The position numbers and the translations under genes were made by a program. 64,000 nucleotides of DNA from Wolfiporia cocos (Eukaryota > Basidiomycota > Agaricomycetes > Polyporales > Phaeolaceae), in NCBI GenBank assembly GCA_029448655.1, contig JACCLO010000022.1, positions 62,001 through 126,000 of the forward strand, read 5' to 3'. Below the pieces are notes generated by a model. It was given only the letters and a program-made list of their open reading frames with translations, was not told where the DNA came from and did not search any database. Shown here piece by piece: positions 9,769 to 22,700 of the stretch. Positions within the stretch are counted from its first letter, which is position 1; the number at the start of each line of letters is the position of its first letter.

Positions 9769-12491
9769 TTATTTTCCAGTTGAACCGAAACCTTTGGTTC
9801 CGCACTGTGTCTTGTCGACCTTGTCAAAGTACCCTTTTCCGACTAAGGAAATTTGAGGGTCCTCTGCGACTTCGCATATGAGTTGGGCTATTTTGTCGCC
9901 TTTCTTCACATCGTATGGTTGGTCGTCGTGATTGATAAGGTGACACGGACTTACTTTGAAGACTTGTTGGGGTGTTGGAGCGAGGTTAAGACAGTAAAAG
10001 CAGAGGTTAAAGTGCTAAGAGCTTTGAGGGCTTATAGCAGTGGTCGATAGATGAACTAGTCTGAGTCCTAAGCGACTCAGAGTAAGGCTTATATACATGA
10101 GAGGCAGCAATGCTAATGTGGCTGCCCTAAAGTGTAGTGGTCTGTGCGTATGCAGGGAGACGTCATAAGCATGTGATACTAGTTTGTCGGGGCATGAGTA
10201 ATCGTGCCCGAGGTGTTTGTGACTAGGGGAAGCGCCGTCATCCAAAGGCGCTAACCCTAACGTGTCATGTGAGTTCCGGCAGGAAGCGATGATGTTTGTA
10301 TCTACTTGGTATGTGTGGCTACGAGATAAGATAAGGTGTAGATGAGATAAGGTGAACGGTTGTGATAACAGATAAGATGTAGAGCACGTGTGGGCGCTTA
10401 ACGTATAAGTCGGCGTGTAGACGTCGTAGAGACTTGTAATAAATTGTGAAAAATAGAGGTAAATAGGGAGATTTTGTGACATAAGGATCACTACGATTTC
10501 TCCTTGATAGTCGTGGTCTATGACACCTGCTAATACATCTATGCCCTTTCGGGATAACCCTGATCTTGGTGCAATTCTCCCGTAGGTCCCAAATGGCACT
10601 TGGATTTTCAAAGAAGTTTTCACTTCTAATCTTCCATGTGGTGGGATGACGTCTCCGCTTGCTGCGAATATGTCTAATCCTACAGAATCTTTTGTTCCCT
10701 TGGTGGGTTGTTTCCCTCCCGGGAGCACTTCGATTTTTAGGTCGACATTTTGTTGGATGTCGGCCGAGATCCATTTTCCTTTTGGATTTCGGACTAGCTT
10801 GCGCTTTGGTTCCCGGCAATAGTTATCGCAGTACTGGGGCCAGTCATCTGGCCACACACATGTATTCGATTCCCATTCATCACTGTCTGGGTCGAAGACG
10901 GCAACCTTCTCTTTTTGTCTGGTTGACCATCGGAGTCCGGATTTTTCCGACGTAGATTTTTCAATCTTAGTCTTGTAATCCAGGACGAGGTCACGTGCTG
11001 CGTCGAGGTCGGTTTCCTTGATCCATGAGTCATCGCTGACTGTGAATCCCTTCCACCTGACTCTGTATTCCATCGTTTTCCCTCTCAGGCGATGGTCTGC
11101 AATTTTCTCGACTTCCCATTGTTCTTCGCCATCTGAATCCTTTTCAGGTTCCGGATCTAGCTTCTTTTGGATTGTGGCTTCCTTGTATAGTACTAGTTTG
11201 GACGCATGGAATACCGGGTGATAAGCTTGATATTGTGAATCCATGTGTAGTCTGAACGTGACCGGTGATAAGGCTTCTATCACTTTGAACGGTCCAATGT
11301 AGCGTGGGGAGAGACTCCTTTCGGTGTCTTGCCAGCTGCGAGTGTCCAGTAAGACCTTGTCGCCTACTTTGTATGGCGGTGTCTTTCGTCCTGAATTGTA
11401 GTACCAGGACCATCGCTCAGCAGCTATTTTCATAGCTGCTTTTGCTTGGTCCTGTGCGTTCCATCTTGCTTGCGCAATTTCGTTGAGGTCCGCATTAAGG
11501 GTTGGCCTTAGATCCGTTGGTCCCGCATTAGGGTGACGACCTAATTCCACGTAGAATGGCGAGTTCTTTGTTGTTTCACTTGCCGCATTGTTGTATGCAA
11601 ACTCTGCCGTGGGTAGGAACGTGGCCCAGTCATCTTTTTGTACTACCTCAATGTAGCACCTTAGATACTGTTCCAGCGTTTGATTGACTCTTTCAGTCTG
11701 CCCATCTGCTTGGGGATGGTAGGCTGTAGTCATTGACCGTTGTACTCCGAGCATTTCACACCAATCTTTGAATAGTTCCGAGGAGAATTGTACCCCTCAG
11801 TCCGATACGATTTGCTTGGGCAAGCCATGTATTGGATATATTCGCTGATATAGGAGGTTTGCTAGCTCCTTAGTGTTCAGGTTATCCGTTGTAGGGATAA
11901 ACCTTGCTCTTTTCGTTAGTCGGTCGACTACTACCATTATCGAGTTAAACTTTTCAGTTCCCGATGGCGGTAGGTGAGTGATCAAATCTATCGTCATTGT
12001 GTCCCATGGTCCTTCCGGAACCGGTAGGGGTTGCAGGGGTCGGTATGGAGTGTGTGTCCGGTTTTTCATCCGTTGACACATGTCATACCCTTCTACGTAT
12101 TGTTTGACGTAATTCGTCATTCCGGGCCACCAGTAGTTCCGTGACAGTAATTCGTATGTTTTCCAACGTCCGAAGTGTCCTGCCGTAACGTGATCGTGAT
12201 GTATCTCTACAACACGGCGTCTTAGATCTTCTGGCTCTTTTGGAACATAGACTTTTCCTCTTTTCAGAAGTAAGCCGTTCTCAAAGTTCCATTCCTGGAG
12301 GCCTTTCTTGAATTCCCATGGTCCACTTTTCAGCAGATCTCGGTAATTCTTGGTGAGTTCGTCATTGAGTAGGGCTTTCCTAATCTCTCGGAGTAACTCA
12401 TTGTCACCGGGCGCTTGCGCGTCGTGTTCACCTTCCATTGTTCGGATTGCGAAATATTCCGGTTTGAGGAGTGTTTTGTCTCTATTATCCA
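9769..12491 (-). pseudogene. Family C pol, C-terminal part: integrase, chromodomain, dUTPase (broken)
   Basis: Frame ends at TAA (9769-9771). Going upstream: dUTPase motif V (G-T-K-G-F-G-S-T-G) and IV near 9780-9930; interruption by the K LTR; motifs III, II and I (G-V-I-D-H-D-Y-Q-G-E-I, P-R-S-G-L-S, G-L-D-I-F-A) at 10490-10690; linker with W-P-D-D-W-P-Q-Y; chromodomain (W-E-V-E-K-I, Y-R-V-R-W-K-G-F); integrase with HHCC zinc site (H-H-D-H, C-x2-C with first Cys kept as Y-D-M-C) and DDE residues. One CGA to TGA nonsense change at 11797-11799 falls in I-V-S-D-(R)-G. Element A inserted at 12491; pol continues at 33953. Confidence 0.85.
9941..10481 (-). repeat. Solo LTR, family K
   Basis: 541 bases, TGACACGG to TTTTGTGACA on the plus strand, flanked by TAAGG at 9936-9940 and 10482-10486, a perfect 5-bp TSD. 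It interrupts the dUTPase of family C pol between motifs III and IV. It carries the GCGCACAGACC and CATGTATATAAG promoter words on the minus strand. Confidence 0.9.
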
Positions 12492-13110
12492 TAACACAAG
12501 ATAACAACTTACTAGTTATGCTTGAGGTTTTGCTGGTTAGGCGAAAGGTAGTAGCTGTTAAGCAGGATACAACACGAGTGTTACTCGATAGTATGAATGC
12601 AATGAATAGAACTGAGGCAATAGCGCTCAGCAAGTCTGGTATATATACATGATAAATAAGACCCCTAACAGTCCTATTAGATAATACTAATGTCCGTATT
12701 TGTATGTACAAGTCCCCAGCTACCTAAGTACTGAGTAATATGCGATAAATACATATACCGATCAAAACCGGGATATAGAAAGGCGGCGTAGGCCGCACGA
12801 ATGGCGTTTTGCACTCTTGTCATTATAAAGACGGGGCGTGACCAAAGCCCGGTCCGCTGACGTTTATAGGCTGACGGCTTTCGGACGGAACGTCCGATTG
12901 GCTAGAACTAGACATGTGACTGATGGTAACTACTAGTGATGAGATAAGACCGTCGTTACGGGAGATAATGCGGCCATCATTCGGCACGTATGTAACCGTT
13001 AACTTATGAATCAGATAAGCTAGTTATTGGTCTAGAAAGTCGTAGATAATTCGTAGAATTGCTGGAAAAATAGTAAGAAATATAGGGAAACTAGGAGAAT
13101 TCTTGTGACA
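12492..13110 (-). repeat. Family A LTR (3' LTR of element A)
   Basis: 619 bases. On the minus strand it begins TGTCACAAGAATTC and ends CTTGTGTTA. It carries TATATATA followed about 33 bases later by AGTTCTATTCAT. The TSD ATCCA fixes both ends, so the terminal TA instead of CA is real. Confidence 0.92.
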
Positions 13111-13203
13111 TTACCCCCCCTTTAGATTTCAACGACCCCGTTGAGAGTAGAAGTTGTGCTAGAGCCCATTGAAGGGTTAGTCTTTACGATTTTTCCACTT
13201 TTA

Positions 13204-14579
13204 TCATCCTGTCGATCCAAAACCTTGTTTACCGCGCGTAGTTGGCTTGTTGAACTGCTCGTTGTAGGGCCCACTTCCATGTAGGTGAGGTCGAATTTCT
13301 GTTTCGAACTTCTTCTTTGTCATGGATTCCTGTATTTTGGGCGTGATTGCTACTTCGCAGATTAGCTGCGCAATTCTGTCACCTTTCTTTACTTGGTACA
13401 GGTCTCCAGTGAGGTTCATCAACATGACAAAGACTTCTCCGTGGTAGTCGTGGTCTATTACACCTGCAAGGACGTCGATGCCCTTTTTCGCAAGTCCAGA
13501 CCTTGGCGCTATCCGACCGTATGTCCCATATGGAACTTTGATACGAATGTCTGTGGGGACCGAAGCGGATTTCCATGAATTAATCAGGATATCCTGCGCG
13601 GCATATAGGTCGTAGCCGATCGCGTCGGTTGTTCCCCTGGTCGGTAGTCTGCCGTTGACTCCTACTTCGATTTCTAGGTCTTCGTTGAACTCAACATTGG
13701 AATGTACCCATTGCCCTGTAAAGGGGTCGCGCTTGTAGTACACTTTCGGTTGTGTAGGATCAACATCGTCTCGATATTGGGGCCGGTCATCGGGCCAGAC
13801 ACATGTGTCCGAGTCCCAATCCGGCGAGTCAGGGTCGAAGACGGCTATTGTTTGCCGTGTTCCGCCGAGTCTAGTTGATCGGCGGAGGGGTTGATTCGGG
13901 TCGGTACTAAGGGCTGAATATTTTGCCTTGTACTCGTCCAGTATCTCCTTAGCGTTAGCCAAGTGTTCCTCGATTTCCCACGTGTCCTCCGCGGGTCCGG
14001 TGCCTTTCCAATGGATAAGGTATTCCCACCGGCCGTGTCGGTTACGATGGTCGAGAATGGCTTCCACTTCCCATTCTTCCGGGTCTTCCATTTCCGTTGG
14101 CTTGTCAGCCGCAGGAGGATGACTTTTCTGACCTTCGATGGTCGATTCCTTGTACATGACCAATTTTGAAGCATGGAACACAGGGTGGTAAGCCCTATAT
14201 TGTGCGTCCATGTACACCTTGAACGTTACCGGTCCCAGTTTTTCCGTGATTCGGAATGGGCCGATGTAGCGTGGGGCTAGACTCCTTTCGGTGTCTTGCC
14301 AGCTTCGCACGTCCACGAGTACTTTGTCACCCACTTTGAAGGGGACAACTTGCTTCTTTTGGTCATAGTACCAGGACCATCTTTCGGCCGCAATCTTCAT
14401 TGCCGCCTTAGCTTTCTCTTGTGCAGAGAACCGTGTGTTCGCAATTTCTACTAAGTCTTTGTTTCGACTCGGTTCGAAACTGCTTGGTCCTGCAATAGGA
14501 TGACGACCTAATTCCACCAGGAACGGAGATTCCTTGGTAGTTTTGCTGGCTGCATTATTGTACGCAAATTCCGCTGTTG
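13204..14579 (-). pseudogene. Element A pol, C-terminal part: integrase end, chromodomain, dUTPase
   Basis: Frame from the F insertion point to a stop at 13204-13206, where the last sense codon (CGA in the left A fragment) has become TGA. It has the integrase tail (A-E-F-A-Y-N-N, V-E-L-G-R-H-P), R-Y-I-G-P-F module, chromodomain (E-W-E-V-E-A-I, Y-L-I-H-W-K-G, D-T-W-E-I) and a full dUTPase (G-Y-D-L-Y-A, P-R-S-G-L-A, G-V-I-D-H-D-Y-H-G-E-V, D-R-I-A-Q-L-I, K-Q-G-F-G-S-T-G). dUTPase converts dUTP to dUMP and would limit uracil in cDNA. This is an inference for the element. Confidence 0.88.
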
Positions 14580-15193
14580 TGACACGGAAACCCACTGGTT
14601 ACGTGACTACCCGCAAAGCGGGGAAACCCTCCCTATATCCCTCCTATCCCTATCCTCCAAGGAGAACAGGACGTCTCTTGTGGACGAACTGCCGTTGCCC
14701 TTCCCTAGTATAGGGGCTGGTCGGGACGCACCGAACCGCTGGCGGATGAGGAGGACTGGCCGCTCCTTAGGCACCCAGGCTAGCAGTCAAAGAGAGAGAG
14801 AGGGTGGATGTCAACGCTAAGTCAGGCGCACACCAGAGAGATTGGATGGTTCCCAGGGGACTTGCCCCAAGGTCGAGAAGAATAGTTCTGAGGTGTAACC
14901 CTCAGAACGCCGCAGTATATATACATGGGGAACAGTAACTACTACCGCTAACAGCCTGCCCTAATGGCATGGTCTGTGCGCAAGCTGTGACCGTAACCCA
15001 TAACTACATAACGCTGTTACTACCCTTGACGTCACGTGACCTGTAGAGATAAGATAGTGAAGGAATTATCTACCTACGCACGTGCGGTTCCACTCGAGCG
15101 GCTAAGTATTTATCGTAGCGAATATCTGTGGATAAGCGTGAGCCAAGGGTGAGACAAAAGAGTAATCCCTTTATTCCGGGATTTCTTGTGACA
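14580..15193 (-). repeat. Family F LTR (3')
   Basis: TGACACGG to TTGTGACA on the plus strand. Minus strand carries GCGCACAGACC, TTAGGGCAG and CATGTATATATA promoter words. Confidence 0.9.
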
Positions 15194-15885
15194 TCACCCC
15201 CTCCTTAGAATTTTCGTCGGCCCGACGAAGGATATTCCCCCTAGCTACCCCCTGTTGGCGATTCTTCGACGCTCGCACTCACCGCTGGTCGACCTGAGTG
15301 CCCGCCTTCCAGTTTCGGCACCTAATCCCCAGCCTACCTCCCTAAGCCGGTCCCGTCCTTGCGCTCGCCGCTTTGCATTTTCACCGGCGGTAGGAGCCGT
15401 TTTCGGCGCTCTTGGTACTGGCGCTCCTACACGGTGTGCTTGGTTATTTGCGCGCGGTTGGTAGGACGTCGGTTGGATGGTGGGTGGTTGCCCTGGTGGC
15501 GTTTTGGTCTCTGGGCCTCCTTGGTGGTGGAGGTCGTTTCTGTCGCCTAAGGGTGTCCGTAGGTGCGGGACACCTGTTGTCGGCCTCGCTTCGCTGACCT
15601 GCCACTGTGGGGTTACACCGAGGTGCTTCACATACCCACTAGGTCTAACGTCTTGCCTCGGGGACTACCGCTGTGTCCTGCGGCGTCCTTCCTGGTTCTC
15701 ATTCCGTCGTCGGTCCAGGGCGCCCTCGCCCTAGCAACGCTTAGTGGGGGCTGGTAAATGTACTGCCCAAGGCCGCTTGTGGCTCAGTGGGTGCCCCGCC
15801 ACGCTGCGCTAGACCTAAACGTCGAGATCCTCCGGGCTCCGTATATGAAGGCGACGGAGCGGGGAGTAAGATAGAACTATTCTTA
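15194..15885 (-). other. Element F internal region, no recognised gene
   Basis: 692 bases, GC-rich. Open frames on both strands are short and of low-complexity composition (Arg/Pro/Gly-rich), and I do not recognise any. The region contains the polypurine tract at one end and primer site at the other, and probably packaging structure. Confidence 0.6.
15873..15884 (-). promoter_or_regulatory. Self-complementary primer-binding site of element F
   Basis: One base inside the 5' LTR. Its minus-strand sequence AAGAATAGTTCT is the exact reverse complement (12 of 12) of the LTR segment at 16194-16205 located about 33 bases after the TATA box. No tRNA 3'-end complement (TGG start) is present. Confidence 0.8.
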
Positions 15886-16499
15886 TGACACGGAAACCCA
15901 CTGGTTACGTGACTACCTGCAAAGCGGGGAAACCCTCCCTATATCCCTCCTATCCCTATCCTCCAAGGAGAACAGGACGTCTCTTGTGGACGAACTGCCG
16001 TTGCCCTTCCCTAGTATAGGGGCTGGTCGGGACGCACCGAACCGCTGGCGGATGAGGAGGACTGGCCGCTCCTTAGGCACCCAGGCTAGCAGTCAAAGAG
16101 AGAGAGAGGGTGGATGTCAACGCTAAGTCAGGCGCACACCAGAGAGATTGGATGGTTCCCAGGGGACTTGCCCCAAGGTCGAGAAGAATAGTTCTGAGGT
16201 GTAACCCTCAGAACGTCGCAGTATATATACATGGGGAACAGTAACTACTACCGCTAACAGCCTGCCCTAATGGCATGGTCTGTGCGCAAGCTGTGACCGT
16301 AACCCATAACTACGTAACGCTGTTACTACCCTTGACGTCACGTGACCTGTAGAGATAAGATAGTGAAGGAATTATCTACCTACGCACGTGCGGTTCCACT
16401 CGAGCGGCTAAGTATTTATCGTAGCGAATATCTGTGGATAAGCGTGAGCCAAGGGTGAGACAAAAGAGTAATCCCTTTATTCCAGGATTTCTTGTGACA
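15886..16499 (-). repeat. Family F LTR (5')
   Basis: Same length as the 3' LTR. Contains AAGAATAGTTCT at 16194-16205 (minus strand AGAACTATTCTT), the presumed transcript start and self-primer. Confidence 0.9.
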
Positions 16500-19079
16500 T
16501 GTTGGCAGGAACTCCGACCAGTTATCTTTTTGGTACGTATTGATGTAGCACCGCAGATACTGTTCGAGTATTTGATTTACTCGCTCGGTTTGTCCGTCTG
16601 CCTGCGGATGGTACGCAGTAGTCATCGACCTTTGAATTCCCAGCAGGGTGCACCATTCACCAAATAGTTTTGAGGCGAATTGTGTCCCTCTGTCCGATAC
16701 TATCTGTTTTGGTAACCCGTGCAAGGGATATACCTTTTGATAGAGTATCGTAGCTAGGTCTTTCGTTGAGAAGGTATTTTCTATTGGGAAAAACCTTGCT
16801 CTTTTGGTCAACCAATCCACTACGACCATGATCGCGTCATGCATTCCCGATGGGGGTAGCTGAGTAATCAGGTCTATTGTCACCACTTCCCACGGGCCTG
16901 ACGGCACCGGTAAGGGTTGCAGGGGGCCGTACGGCTTCTGCGGGTGGTTCTTCATACGTTGGCATGTGTCACATCCGTCTACGTATTTTTTGACGTAAAC
17001 GAACATTCCGGGCCACCAATAGTTGCGGCTTAGCAATTCATACGTTTTGTAGCGTCCGAAATGCCCAGCTGACTTGTGATCGTGATGATACTCGACCACT
17101 TGCCGTCTGATATCCGCTGGTGTAGCTGGAACGTAGACTTTGCCTCTTCGGAGGAGTAACCCTCCTTCGTAGTTCCATTCTGATAGGTCTTTTCTGAATT
17201 CACGAGGGCCGGATGAGAGCAGCTCCTTGTAATCCTTTGTGACCTTGTCGTCTAGCAACGCTTTGCGAATCTCTCGGAGTATTGATTCATCTTCTGATTG
17301 TGGGGCAGCATGGGAGGTATCAAGAGCCATTGCCATGTACTCTTGCTCGAACCACTCAGGTTTCAGAAGAACCTGATCGCGGTTATCGAGATCCACCCCC
17401 TCCTCATGGTCTGGCCGCCTGGACAGAGGATCCGTGGTTAGCATTGTTTTGCCAGGTTTGTGCTTCATTTGGAAGTTGAAGTGTGAGAGGTACAGTGCCC
17501 AACGGGCTTGTCATCTCGTCAGTTTTTGCGCCGTTTTGAAATAGGTCAGGTTTAGGTGATCCGACCATATCTCGAATTTTTCAGGATGTCCCTCTAGGTA
17601 GTGTCGCCACTCCTCTAGAGCCCTGATGACAGCCAACATTTCCTTGTCGTAGATCTCGTAGTTCCTTTCCGGGGCACTTAGCGATTTGCTATAGTACGCC
17701 ACGGGGTGGAATTTTTTATCCGTAGGATCTAACTGAGATAGTACTGCTCCGGTAGCGAAGTCTGATGCATCTGTTTCTACGCGGAAAGGCTGATCGTGCG
17801 ACGGAATGCGAAGCACGGGCGCTTTGGTAAATGCTTCCTTTAGGGTTTGGAAAGCATTTTCCTGCTCGGCATCCCAATGCCAAGCTTCTGACTTTTTGGC
17901 CAGCATGGTGAGTGGTTTGGCTATTTTTGAGAAACCTTCTATGAATCGCCTGTAGAAATTGGCAAATCCAAGGAAAGCTTGAACCTCTTTGACCTTAGTA
18001 GGTCTAGGCCAGTCCTGAACTCCGGCGTACTTCTTCGGGTCCATCATGATGTTTCCATCGGAAATGATCATTCCTAGGTATTCGATGGAAGATTGTTCGA
18101 AGAAGCACTTTTCGGGCTTCGCATACAAGTCCGAGTCCTTCAGGGTTTGGAGAACCCCTTTGGTAAGTCGCCGATGTTCCTCCATATCATTCCCGAAAAT
18201 CAAGATGTCGTCTAAGTAGACAACCACCTTGCCGGTCCAAATGAACGGTGCGAGGATAGAGTTCATCATCGCTTGGAACGTTGCGGGGGCATTGCAGAAA
18301 CCGAAATACATTACCGTTGCCTCGTATAGTCCACGGTGTGTAATAAACGCCGTCTTCCATTCATCACCTTCCTTGATGCGGACATTGTTGTATCCCCATC
18401 TAAGGTCTATTTTGGTGAAGATGGTCGCATGGGACAATTGATCGATTAGGTCATCGATCCGAGGTATCGGGTAACGATTTTTCACGGTTATTTCGTTTAG
18501 CCTCCTGTAATCGACAACCATCCGCAGTCCTCCGTCCTTTTTGTGGACGAAGAAGACCGGGGATGCCATTGGACTTTCGGACGGTCGAATGTAACCCTTC
18601 CGTAGTTTGGTGTCTATCCACTCATCCAAGCTATTACGCTCTTGGGGAGACATTTTGTATGGTTTTACCGGTGGAGGAAGCTGCGCATCTGGTTCAATCA
18701 CTGTGGCGTGATCCCAGGGCTTCCGTTCCGGCATCCTCTCTGATGCCTTTTGTGAGAACACCGTTGGCCCATACTCTTGGTATTGTTCGGGCACTAACGA
18801 TCGCCATTTTTCAATGTCAATCGGTGGTGTGTTTTCTTCACGGTCGTCTGCTTCGTCGAGGTCTTTGTCAAGTACCTCGGCTACCAACTGTGTCAGCAGG
18901 TTCATTTCCTCGTCGTCAAGGGTTGCCACCCAAGCGATCAAAGGATTTTCGGGGTCCTCCTCTCCTAATATGTCCACGGGAGTGTCCCAAATCGAATTTA
19001 CTTCGATGATTTCTTTTTCTGGGAGTTCAACTGATTCCTCCTCAGAAGGGCGGTTGCCCTTTTTTCTGGCGTAAGGTTG
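16500..19079 (-). pseudogene. Element A pol, middle part: RT, RNase H, integrase N-terminus
   Basis: Continues pol between insertion points of B (19079) and F (16500). Upstream to downstream: connector (D-I-E-K-W-R-S-L-V-P), RT with F-F-V-H-K-K-D-G, L-R-W-G-Y-N-N and catalytic Y-L-D-D near 18210, RNase H with E-T-D-A-S-D and Y-D-K-E-M-L-A, integrase zinc site (H-H-D-H, C-x2-C) and the first two catalytic Asp (T-I-D-L-I, V-S-D-R-G). A nonsense codon at 17511-17513 (CGA to TGA in L-T-R-(R)-Q-A-R-W) splits the frame between RNase H and its tail. Confidence 0.88.
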
Positions 19080-19681
19080 TGACACAGACACTCACTAAGA
19101 CTGAATATAAGTTGAGGGGCGGTGTCGATAACAGTGAAGTGTAAGAGTCAAGCAGTTGGTAAGAAACAACTAGTCGATTGTCGAGGAGAACTATTCTGAG
19201 TCTACAACGTACTCAGAGGCCAGCTTATATACATGAAGGGTAAGACCCATAACACCGTAGGTAAGACTAGAGATACCGCAGGGCGTAGGGTTATGTACCG
19301 GTAATGGTACGACCCGAAGCTTGTGATAGTTCTTAAGGTCGCTGACTGAGCGTAAGGCTACAGCATGTGACGTGAGTTGGGCCGCTGACTGAGCGTGAGC
19401 CAGAGGCAGGTGACGCGAGTCACTAGAAAGCCATGTGACGTGTGGCAACGTATGTTGTGAACTCTTTGTAGGGTCACGTGCAGGAAAGATAAGATGTGTC
19501 TACAGATAAGACGAGGCGCCGTGATAGGCGCTGAGCTAACGTGCACAAGAGATAAGATAAGAGTTATCTACGAGAGTGAGATAAGGGTGAGACATAACGT
19601 GATACGGAAAGCGAGTAGAACGAGCTGTAGAAAATCAGAGAAAATAGGAAAAAATAGGGAAAAATAAGAGAAACCGTGACA
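19080..19681 (-). repeat. Family B LTR (3' LTR of element B)
   Basis: Canonical TG...CA ends (minus strand TGTCACGG to CTGTGTCA) fixed by the GGTTG duplication. Contains several GATAAG words and CACGTGAC. Confidence 0.93.
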
Positions 19682-19762
19682 TTACCCCCTCCTCTAAATT
19701 CAGCGTCCCGATGAAGCAGCTAAAAATGCTAGAGCCCACTAAAGGGTTAGACTTTGCTTGCG

Positions 19763-22700
19763 CTACTTGCCTGTGCTGCCAAAACCCTTGGTACCTCGTT
19801 GACCTTGTTGACCGTGTAAGAGATTGTAGGCGGAGGGCGACGAGACATGTTCTTCGGGATAGTACATCCGGTGAACTAGTAGCTGGGCTACTTTGTCTTT
19901 TGCCTTAACTTCGTATGCGGTTGATCCAAGGTTATGAATCATGACTTTGACTTCTCCTCTATAGTCCCAGTCGATAACTCCTCCGAGTACGATTAGGCTT
20001 TGTTTAGCCATGCTAGACCGGGTTGCCAGTTGTCCGTAATGCCCGTAAGGGAACAGAACTTGAAGTCCTGTTGATATGGTGGCGGTTTGGCCGGGTTGGA
20101 TTGTTAATCCTTCCATAGCATATATATCGTATCCAGCGGAGTGTGGGGTTCCCTTTACAGGGTAGAGTGGAGCCGCGTCCTTGTCACCGAATGGTACGGC
20201 GAATTCCAGATAGTCATTGAAGACGATATTGTCTTCTACGAAGTTTCCGTACGGGTCTCTTTTCAGCCATCGGCTGGTGGGTTTGACTGGCCTCTCCTCA
20301 TCGGAGTCGTAACCCTCGGATTCGTCGTCTACGTTATCCGAGTGCATGGGCCAGTCATCAGGCCAGAGGTAACGATCTCCCACTTTCCAGTTAGGATCAT
20401 CGTCGGGTTCAGCAACAGCAATCGTTCGGTGTGCCGAGAGGTGGTTTGTCTGAGCATTGAAGAACCGGGCTTTGTATTCGTCCAGTACTTCCTTAGAGTG
20501 CTCAAGGTTTTCTTCGGGTTCCCATGTATCGTCCTTAGACGTAGTGTCTGACCACCGGACGAGGTACTCAAGTTTCCCTCTTCGTTTCCGATGATTAAGG
20601 ATTTCCGATACTTCCCATTCTCTGTCGTCGTCTTCCGATGGTTCAGGGGACGGCGACCGATCTTCTGTTTGGACGTATGGTACTAGCTTGGATGCGTGAA
20701 ATACAGGGTGATATTGACGATATTGTGACCCCATTGTTAATCTGAAGGTCACCGGCGATAAGACTTCTGCAATCTTGAAAGGGCCAATATATCGTGGGGC
20801 CAGACTCTTTTCAGATGTCTGGTAATCCTTAGTACTGAGTAGTACTTTATCACCGACGCGTAGATCGAGTTGTTTGTGTCCTCGATCGCTGTACCATTTC
20901 CATCGTTCAGAAGCTACTTGCATAGCGGCTTTCGCTTCTTGTTGTGCTTTCCATCGTTCGTGTGCGATGTCGTTTAAGTCAGGATTGACTGTGCGGGGGA
21001 GTTCCTGATCGCTAGGTCCAGCCAGGGGGTGTCTACCTAGTTCGACAAAGAAGGGCGAGTGCCTGGTAGTTTCCGACGCTACATTGTTGTAAGCAAACTC
21101 TGCAGTCGGCAGGAGTCTACTCCAATTGTCTTTTCTATACGAATTGACGTAGCAGCGCAGGTACTGTTCCAGGGTTTGATTTACCCTCTCTGTCTGTCCA
21201 TCGGTTTGTGGGTGGTAAGCTGTTGACATTGAGTGTTCGATGTTGAGGAATTGACAGAATTCCTTGAACAGCTTTGACGCGAATTGGACGCCTCTATCGC
21301 TAATGATCTGTCGAGGCAGGCCGTGTAACGGGTAAACCCGTGTATACAAGATGTCGGCCAAATCCTTTGTTCCAAACTTGGAACTGATCGGATAGAAATG
21401 CGCCCTCTTCGTTAGTCGGTCCACTACAACCATAATGGAATCGTAAGTCTTCTTGTTATCGATAGACTTTGGTAGGTACATAATGAAGTCGATTGTAATG
21501 ACTTCCCATGGCTGGGTTGGTACGGGGTTAGGTTTAAGTAACCCGTACGGCTTCTCAGGTCGACTCTTCATCTTTTGACAGATGTCGCATTCCTGAACGT
21601 ACTTCTTAACGAACGTTGATATGCCTGGCCACCAGAAGTTACGAGTTACTAATTCGTAGGTCTTCCAGCGTCCGAAGTGACCAGCGGTAATGTGGTCGTG
21701 GTGTGCGGCTACTACGCGTCGGCGTGTCTGCTCGACGTTAGGGACATAGACCTTGCCCTTGTGTAGTAGTAAGCCGTTCTCGTAGTTCCAGTCTTGGAGC
21801 TCTTTCTTGAATTCCCTTGGTCCCGATGAGAGAAGGGATTGATAGGACGAAGTTAGCTTGTCGTCTTGTAATGCTAGGCGGATGGCCTCGAGTAAGGACT
21901 GATTAGAGTCTTCGGCCATAGACGTAGTTTCGTCAGAAGAGGTTTCCAGGGCCCGAATGGCGAATTCGGTCGCAAAAAATTCCGGTTTAAGGAGGATTTT
22001 ATCCCTGTTGTCGAGTTCCACCCCCTCTTCATGATCTGGCCTCCTGGACAGAGGATCCGCTGTAAGCATTGTCTTTCCGGGCTTGTGATACAACTTGAAG
22101 TTGAATCGAGTTAGGTATAATGCCCAACGTGCCTGTCGTCGTGTAAGCTTTTGCGCCGTCTTGAAGTATGTAAGATTTGCGTGATCTGTCCATACTTCGA
22201 ATACCTTGGGGTGCCCCTCGAGATAATGACGCCATTCTTCGAGTGAACGAATAATAGCAAGGAGTTCCTTGTCATATATCTCGTAGTTACGTTCGGCTTC
22301 AGTCATAGACTTGCTATAGTAAGCAACAGGATGGTATAAACCATCCTTAGGGTCTAGTTGTGAAAGGACTGAGCCGGTCGCGAAATCGGAGGCATCGGAC
22401 TCGATCCTGAAAGGCGAGTCTTGGTCTGGTATTCTAAGGATTGGCGCAGACGTAAAGGCCTTTTTCAGGTCCTCAAACGCCTGTTGCTCCTTCTCACCCC
22501 AAGCCCATTTCTGGTTCTTGCGGGTGAGCTGTGTGAGTGGCTTGGCCTTGTAAGAAAAGTCCCTGATAAATCGCCTATAGAAGTTGGCGAAGCCTAAGAA
22601 GGCTTGGACTTCCTTGACCTTGGTTGGTTGAGGCCAGTCGAGAACACCCTCGTACTTCTTTGGGTCCATTGCAACGGAGTTATGGGAGATAATCATCCCC

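Larger units (their letters stand above)
14580..16499 (-). mobile_element. Element F: small non-autonomous LTR retrotransposon (TRIM/LARD-like)
   Basis: Two 614-base LTRs (14580-15193 and 15886-16499) enclose only 692 bases. TSD TGTTG at 14575-14579 and 16500-16504. The LTRs differ at four sites by eye, all transitions, so the insertion is recent. A polypurine complement (CCCCCTCCTTAG) follows the 3' LTR at 15196 and a self-complementary primer site precedes the 5' LTR at 15873-15884. It has no recognisable gag or pol, so it would need proteins from an autonomous relative. It sits inside the integrase of element A. Confidence 0.9.

Noticed and set aside
10015..10480. Apparent C-terminal extension of C pol rich in Tyr/Leu/Ser
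   Set aside because: It is translation of the K solo LTR; the true dUTPase end continues at 9769-9935 beyond the LTR.
19191..19546. Small ORFs repeated identically at 28534-28889
   Set aside because: They lie inside the two identical B LTRs and are broken in the left B LTR; identity reflects recent insertion.
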